Source: an uncultured Bacteroidales bacterium (GTDB lineage: Bacteria > Bacteroidota > Bacteroidia > Bacteroidales > UBA932). Taken from it: 42,386 bases of DNA. The notes below the pieces were generated by a model, which saw nothing but the letters and a program-made list of their open reading frames with translations, was not told where the DNA came from and did no database searches. Position numbers and translations under genes: made by a program. Location of the stretch: the NCBI GenBank assembly GCA_900319485.1, contig ONOQ01000030.1, forward strand, positions 1 to 42,386, written 5' to 3'. Positions 38,072 through 42,386 of the stretch are shown piece after piece; the first letter of the stretch is position 1, and each line of letters starts with the position of its first letter.

Positions 38072-39169
38072 CTAGAAATTGTCATTATTTTCATAAATCT
38101 TTGTTTCCCAGCCACTTACCGACGGAGAAAAAGTAATTTCAGTGTATATGCTGCTGAGGTCTATGCCAATATGGAAAGTATATTGGCGCCCGTAAACGAA
38201 CACATTGTCCGGGAGAAGGCCGTAAATCATATAGCGGAGAGTCTGGTTCTTGAGGGGCTCATAGTAGAAACCGTTAAGGTTGAAGCCCTCCACGTCAAAG
38301 ACAACCTCCACATACTGTCTTCCCATAAGGATCTCATCAGGGATGGAATAGAAGCGGTGAGACTCCGCCAGACGGTCCACAAGGGAATCGTAACCCACAA
38401 ATTTCTCATTTTCAGAGCCTACTCCCACCTTGGCGTCCCCTTCAAAAACCACCACGTTCCTGTAATATCCCTGTCGGTGCCAGATTCCCTGGCTCAGGGT
38501 AACGTCATTGACAAACACGCCGGCCGATGCAACCTTGTGGGCCACAAGCCGCCTCAGGTGCACAAGGCCCTGAAGTTCAGGTGAAGGAGTGACGTCACAG
38601 ACGCAGAAACCGATGTCATTTGTAATGTGCTGGAATTCAAGGGGAATCATATTGAGTTGATTCACAGCCATTTCAACAGTCTTTGACACAAGCGGGCCGG
38701 CATCAGTTTCCTCCACGGTATATGGAATGTTATATGCCTGAAGATCATCCTCATAAGTCACATTGTGAACGTAGGGATAATAGGCGCTGAAGGAAATGTT
38801 GTTGTCCTTTATCTTGTCCCAGGTATAGGACTCGAAGAAAGTGCTGTATGAATCACCGTTAGAGTAAACGGAAACATTGTCAAGTACAAGGGAATTTGTC
38901 TGATAGTCAATGCCCACAAGACCAAAGGGAAGATCAGAGGACATTGTTGCAATCATATTGTCATTCTGATCCACCGCCTTTGTGGCAGGACCCGACTTTG
39001 TGGCAGTGCGTTCAGGGGAGATTGACTCTCCCTCACGCGTAACTTCTATATCGAAGCCAACCTTCTGGGGCTTTGAAGCCGGCAGGGACATATCGTTCTC
39101 CATCTTTAGGCAGGAGGAGAGCGAAACGAGCGCCAGAGGCACCAGGAATATGTTTATATTGGTTTTCAT
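38072..39169 (-). CDS. Fimbrillin-family lipoprotein (Mfa-like)
   Basis: This 365-residue lipoprotein (lipobox LSSC, Cys20) shows the Bacteroides fimbrillin pattern: ATKSGPATKAVDQNDNMIATMSSDLPFGLVGID near the N-terminus, ISFSAYYPYVHNVTY and MIPLEFQHITNDIGFCV. It is the first gene of a three-gene unit with the membrane AraC and receiver genes, under a promoter with a perfect consensus fit. A fimbrillin leading a regulatory operon might be a surface or periplasmic signal for the regulator rather than a structural shaft; that is speculative. Confidence 0.82.
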   Translation of the reverse strand: MKTNINIFLVPLALVSLSSCLKMENDMSLPASKPQKVGFDIEVTREGESISPERTATKSGPATKAVDQNDNMIATMSSDLPFGLVGIDYQTNSLVLDNVSVYSNGDSYSTFFESYTWDKIKDNNISFSAYYPYVHNVTYEDDLQAYNIPYTVEETDAGPLVSKTVEMAVNQLNMIPLEFQHITNDIGFCVCDVTPSPELQGLVHLRRLVAHKVASAGVFVNDVTLSQGIWHRQGYYRNVVVFEGDAKVGVGSENEKFVGYDSLVDRLAESHRFYSIPDEILMGRQYVEVVFDVEGFNLNGFYYEPLKNQTLRYMIYGLLPDNVFVYGRQYTFHIGIDLSSIYTEITFSPSVSGWETKIYENNDNF

Positions 39170-39195
39170 ATAGTCTCTTTCATTAATATCCGTTG

Positions 39196-39226
39196 CAAAT
39201 TTAGCAATTATTTTTAAAGAAACAAA
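39196..39226 (-). promoter_or_regulatory. Consensus promoter of the fimbrillin-AraC-receiver operon
   Basis: On the minus strand TTTG (39226-39223), exactly 19 bases, then TAAATTTG (39203-39196) followed by C: a full match to the Bacteroidetes consensus. It lies 26 bases before the ATG at 39169. The AT-rich box 39228-39252 is only 1 base upstream of the -33 element. Confidence 0.8.
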
Positions 39227-39440
39227 AATTATTTGAAAAAATTTGCGTTTTTATAATCATCCAGGCAAAACACGGCCACAGACCACTATGAAGGCGTTTT
39301 TATAGAGACGGAAAATCAAATAATAAAGCGAAACGCAACGAAACGGGCCCAAAGACCACTTGAAAAGAAATCAAAACGATATTTGCATTTTTTGAAAATA
39401 GCAAAACAGTTCGGCACAGTGCTTGATTATACTCTCCTCA

Positions 39441-39467
39441 ACACGCGCGCGCACACGCGTATATATA
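39441..39467. other. Alternating purine-pyrimidine tract (possible Z-DNA)
   Basis: Twenty-seven bases alternate purine and pyrimidine without a break. The run is mostly CG/CA steps, then TA steps at the end. It stands out in surroundings that are strongly AT-rich. It contains GCGCACACGCG, a one-dinucleotide variant of the motif found in front of both fimbrial operons. Confidence 0.6.
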
Positions 39468-39797
39468 ATAAGGTATAGGGAAAATGGAGAAAAGCCAGCA
39501 GGACAAGCCTAAAAACGGATATTGAAAACAATAACAAATTATTCTATTTTTAGAAAAATTAACGTTTCAGAAAAACTAAAATGATTGCAAAATCGTAAAA
39601 AACTCTTTGTAGAAACGCGTAAAATGATGGTGTGTTATACTGTGGTCCTTAACCGAAACACCCCGAAATATTTCGATATATTACCAAAACCCTTAATACC
39701 CCCCCCAGGGCCCCTACAGGGCGTTTTCATAATGAAAACCACAGTATTCCGAAATCTTTTAGAAAAACGCAATTATTTCAAAAAATGTAAAAAATAA

Positions 39798-39828
39798 TTT
39801 GCGGATTCAAAAAATTAATGTATATTTG
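39798..39828 (+). promoter_or_regulatory. Consensus promoter of the OmpA/DUF3575-DUF5119 operon
   Basis: TTTG (39798-39801), exactly 19 bases, then TATATTTG (39821-39828) followed by C: a full consensus match. The expected transcript start is near 39835, leaving a leader of about 80 bases that contains the palindrome GCACGCGTGC (39848-39857). Confidence 0.82.
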
Positions 39829-39914
39829 CACGCTTTTACATCATTGCGCACGCGTGCGTGAGAGGAAAAAGTTGAAAGAATTATACCGGTAAAACTTTCG
39901 TAATTAACTGAAAA

Positions 39915-41726
39915 TTGAGAACTTACGCTCATAACATCCTGAAAGCGGCAAGCGCTGCGGGCCAAAAGCTCGCACTGTGCCTTGTTATGCTCCTTCTGAG
40001 CGTTTTTTCTTTACGCGCGCAGGATAATGTGACGCGTGTGAAGGTTCTCTTCCCGTTTGACTCAGATTCCGTGATGGTGGGATACCGCAACAACGCAGCC
40101 CAGCTTTCAGTTATTAGCAGCGCAATCACTTCTCTCCCCGCAGACGCAAAGGTTTCCGTCACTTCCTTCTCATCACCTGAAGGAAATCTGGCCTACAACC
40201 GTAATCTTTCTCTCCGCAGGGCCAAGGCTATGGAGTCCTACCTCACCAGGATCAATCCTTCCGTCAACGTTGAACTCCACCCCGGAGAAGAAGCCTGGAC
40301 CGAACTCCGTGAATCCGTGATTTCAGACTCCCGCCTCCAGGAGAATGTCCGCAATGCAGTCCTTGAGATCATCGGCAGCAGTGATGATCTTGATGTCAAG
40401 GAGGCAAAACTTGCCGCTCTTCCCCAGTACAAGAGCCTCTACGCAAATTATTTCAAGCAACTCCGCTACGCAGTAATCGAGCTGAGAATTGAAAATTCTG
40501 CAAAATCTGAGGAATCACACGCAAATTCTGAAATCTCGGAAAATGAGGGCAAGTCTGCTGAAAAGGCTGCGGAGAAGACTGTCAAGGTTATTGAAAATGG
40601 CCTTCCTACAGTGTTCTACGCCACTTCTGAGGATTTCATCCGTCCTTCATATATGGGCAATGACGCTTCTATGAAGGAACTTATCCGCATCCTCAAGGCC
40701 GGTAACGTAAAGAGCATGGTTCTTGAGGGTTCAGCATCACCTGAGGGCCCGGCAAAGGGCAATGAGCGCCTTGCAAAGGACCGCGTGGAGAATCTGAAGA
40801 ACTACATCTTTGGAATGTTCCCGGAGATGGAGGGTAAGATTACCGTGGTCTCCAGAAAAAATTCTGCAGAGGATGCAACGAATGAAGAAGATTTTGCATC
40901 CCTGCGCTACGCCCGCATTTTAAGTATGGAGGTAGAGGAGACTGAGTCCGAGGCCAAGGATGCTGATACACAGACTGAAAATGAGGCTAAGATTGAGGCC
41001 GACGAAAATGAAAACGAAGCCCAGCCTGAAACTGCTGTAGTTCCTGATACAACAGACCAGAATGAACAGAATTCCGGCAACATTCAGGACACCACCGCAG
41101 TAAGCGCCGCAGACAGCACTGCCGTTGCAGACTACACCAAGGCTCCGCTCTTCGCCCTTACCGCCAACGGTCTTTACACCGCTGCAGGCGCAATCGCCAC
41201 CGGTTTCCACGCAGTTCCCATCGCAGTTGGTTACGAAGTTCCCATCGGCAAGCACTGGAGCATCCAGTCCAACTACCTTATCACCGTTCCCTGGCAGCCC
41301 TGGAACAACAACGCAGACTGCGCAGAACTTATGCACTGGGATCTTGGCGCAAGGTGGTATCCCGGCTGGAGTTTCACAAAGCCTTTCAAGGCCAACCAGA
41401 ACACCAGGGTCCTTGAAGGCTGGTACGCATCCCTCTCCGCAGGTATGGGTTACTACGACTTCCAGCGCAACGGCAACGGTTACCAGGGTGAAGAAGCCCT
41501 CGGTTCCCTCGGCATCGGCTACAGCCTTTGCTTCAATGAACACTGGAGCCTCAACTTCGGTATCGGCGTGGGTCCTATGTACACCCGCTACCGTTACTAC
41601 GAAGGCCGCTCCAACAATGAGCACCTTATGTACCGTTACGGCGGTACCTTTACATACTTTGGCGTCACCGATGCAAAGGTGACCCTCACCTATCTGTTCT
41701 ACTACAAGAAACGTAACAGGAAGTAA
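39915..41726 (+). CDS. OmpA-like module protein with C-terminal DUF3575 barrel
   Basis: This protein of about 603 residues has a signal sequence (to about 35), a first OmpA-like module (SFSSPEGNLAYNRNLSLRRA, about 84-103, with tail to 193), a second (GSASPEGPAKGNERLAKDRVENL, about 272-294), a very acidic Glu/Asn/Thr-rich linker (about 341-405) and a DUF3575 barrel (about 408-603: HAVPIAVGYEVPIGKHWSIQ, then YASLSAGMGYYDFQ). The order is the reverse of that in the 34544-36196 protein. No ATG fits: the stop at 39909 and the signal peptide leave TTG at 39915 as the only good start. It overlaps the next gene by one base (TAATG). A role in anchoring fimbriae to the envelope is likely but inferred. 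Confidence 0.82.
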   Translation: MRTYAHNILKAASAAGQKLALCLVMLLLSVFSLRAQDNVTRVKVLFPFDSDSVMVGYRNNAAQLSVISSAITSLPADAKVSVTSFSSPEGNLAYNRNLSLRRAKAMESYLTRINPSVNVELHPGEEAWTELRESVISDSRLQENVRNAVLEIIGSSDDLDVKEAKLAALPQYKSLYANYFKQLRYAVIELRIENSAKSEESHANSEISENEGKSAEKAAEKTVKVIENGLPTVFYATSEDFIRPSYMGNDASMKELIRILKAGNVKSMVLEGSASPEGPAKGNERLAKDRVENLKNYIFGMFPEMEGKITVVSRKNSAEDATNEEDFASLRYARILSMEVEETESEAKDADTQTENEAKIEADENENEAQPETAVVPDTTDQNEQNSGNIQDTTAVSAADSTAVADYTKAPLFALTANGLYTAAGAIATGFHAVPIAVGYEVPIGKHWSIQSNYLITVPWQPWNNNADCAELMHWDLGARWYPGWSFTKPFKANQNTRVLEGWYASLSAGMGYYDFQRNGNGYQGEEALGSLGIGYSLCFNEHWSLNFGIGVGPMYTRYRYYEGRSNNEHLMYRYGGTFTYFGVTDAKVTLTYLFYYKKRNRK

Positions 41727-42386
41727 TGAGAAGACGCATTGTCATACTTGCTCTTGCAGTGCTTACAGTCCTCACCGGCTGTATGCGCCGTGACCTTGAG
41801 TATGGTAGCGTCAACCTCAACCTCCGCCTCAAGATCAACCTCAACGTGCGCGTGAACGGCAAGTTCGAAGAACTCCCCAATCCTGAGATGATGCGCGTTA
41901 TGTTCTTTGATCCTGAAACATTCGAACTAATCACCGAGAGTTACCTCCCTCCTACCGGTGGCCGTATATCCCTTCCTCCGGGAAAATACAAGTTTATCGG
42001 TTACAATTTTGATACAGAGGCAACCCTCCTCCGCAATGACCGCAACTACTACTCCATTGAGGCTTACACCAACGAGGTATCCACTGCAATGAAGTCCAGT
42101 ATCCTCAACTCCATCCGTTACGGCCGTTCGGCCACAAAGGGTGGCACCGACGAAGACGCCTGGGCGGCAGCGCTCACCAAGGTTCAGGAAAGCGCCATCA
42201 TCTACGAGCCTGACCACCTCTTCGTAAGCCATCAGGATGTAGAGGTTCTCAATATCCAGGAAGACCAGACCATCGAGGCCGATGCAGAGACCATCATCGA
42301 GACCTGGCAGATCTCCGTCCGTATCAAGAACGAGCAGTATATGGCTTCCGCAAGGGCCCTGCTCACCGGCCAGATCGCTTCCAACT
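41726..42386 (+). CDS. DUF5119-like fimbrial-cluster lipoprotein (3' end outside window)
   Basis: The ATG at 41726 shares its A with the previous stop (TAATG). The 220 codons present start with a lipoprotein signal (MRRRIVILALAVLTVLTGC, Cys19) followed by MRRDLEYGSVNLNLRLKINL, the usual opening of DUF5119 proteins, and further on YEPDHLFVSHQDVEVLNI and TIIETWQISVRIKN. Such proteins accompany DUF3575/OmpA and fimbrillin genes in Bacteroides fimbrial operons and probably serve as anchors or assembly factors. It is open to the window edge, so more fimbrial genes are expected beyond. Confidence 0.8.
   Translation, partial: MRRRIVILALAVLTVLTGCMRRDLEYGSVNLNLRLKINLNVRVNGKFEELPNPEMMRVMFFDPETFELITESYLPPTGGRISLPPGKYKFIGYNFDTEATLLRNDRNYYSIEAYTNEVSTAMKSSILNSIRYGRSATKGGTDEDAWAAALTKVQESAIIYEPDHLFVSHQDVEVLNIQEDQTIEADAETIIETWQISVRIKNEQYMASARALLTGQIASN

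Larger units (their letters stand above)
39170..39914. other. AT-rich 745-base divergent control region
   Basis: No convincing gene lies here. The region holds two outward-facing promoters (39196-39226 minus and 39798-39828 plus). It also has a similar AT-rich box next to each promoter (39228-39252 and 39763-39786), a 27-base alternating purine-pyrimidine tract (39441-39467), palindromes CGAAATATTTCG (39664-39675) and GTTTTCATaATGAAAAC (39723-39739), an 8-base direct repeat AGACCACT (39280 and 39353), and three ACGCGT hexamers (39455, 39615, 39850). A 70-codon open frame at 39585-39797 looks accidental. The density of short symmetric elements suggests heavy regulation. Confidence 0.7.

Noticed and set aside
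39228-39786. Inverted repeat that could flank an invertible promoter segment
   Set aside because: The arms are imperfect and AT-rich, both promoters lie outside the arms so inversion would not switch them, and no invertase is encoded in the window; a shared regulator site fits better.
39585-39797. Small open frame of 70 codons in the divergent control region
   Set aside because: It runs into the -33 region of the plus-strand promoter, has no start context, and its composition follows the AT-rich DNA.

Overview
The window comes from a member of the Bacteroidales. The evidence is a SusC/SusD pair, many lipoproteins ending their signals in a Cys lipobox, Bacteroidetes-type promoters (TTTG, about 19 bases, TAnnTTTG), few Shine-Dalgarno sites, and large fimbrillin (type V pilus) clusters with DUF3575/DUF5119-like partners. 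Genus cannot be fixed from the sequence alone; coding GC is moderate (about half).

Layout. (1) 1-7100, minus strand: a polysaccharide utilisation operon transcribed GH3 glucosidase, PF10091/GH144-type glucanase, SusC, SusD. SusD is cut by the window edge and carries an apparent 1-base frameshift. The enzyme pair suggests a beta-1,2-glucan target. (2) 7097-9170: terminator, groEL and groES, with a dispersed palindromic repeat between the two genes. (3) 9169-12623: a CotH-like lipoprotein diverging from a DUF3737-patB pair across a 52-base promoter region. (4) 12695-19967: an alpha-2-macroglobulin-like lipoprotein with a CGEQ thioester, overlapping a PBP1C gene. This is the same partnership as yfhM-pbpC of E. 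coli, expected to work in the periplasm on protease trapping and peptidoglycan repair. (5) 20026-22196, minus: a membrane-tethered AraC-type regulator coupled by ATGA to a periplasmic protein with two OmpA-like modules. (6) 22272-36196, minus: a tightly coupled fimbrial operon running from a DUF3575 barrel/OmpA protein through an Mfa2-type anchor, two related fimbrillin-like lipoproteins, further pilin-like lipoproteins (one split by a frameshift) and a tip-like protein with BspA-type leucine-rich repeats. (7) 36343-39169, minus: fimbrillin lipoprotein, multi-spanning membrane AraC regulator and a single-domain CheY-like receiver, closed by a terminator. (8) 39170-39914: a 745-base AT-rich divergent control region. 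(9) 39915-end, plus: an OmpA-module/DUF3575 protein and a DUF5119-like lipoprotein that begin another fimbrial operon.

How it fits together. From 20 kb onward the window looks like one surface-fibre island: two structural operons, two different membrane-bound AraC-type regulators, and three proteins built from one recurring module of about 150 residues (OmpA-like plus helical tail) in which the Asp used by classical OmpA to bind peptidoglycan is Ser. The control regions share short motifs: an AT-rich box placed one helical turn differently before two divergent promoters, and GCGCACGCG in front of both structural operons. I infer a fimbrial assembly and signalling system; the regulators' targets are not shown by sequence.

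Genome-scale signals seen here: the heptamer GGCCGAT/ATCGGCC is far commoner than chance on both strands and in several codon frames, and a palindromic repeat has entered two reading frames without breaking them.
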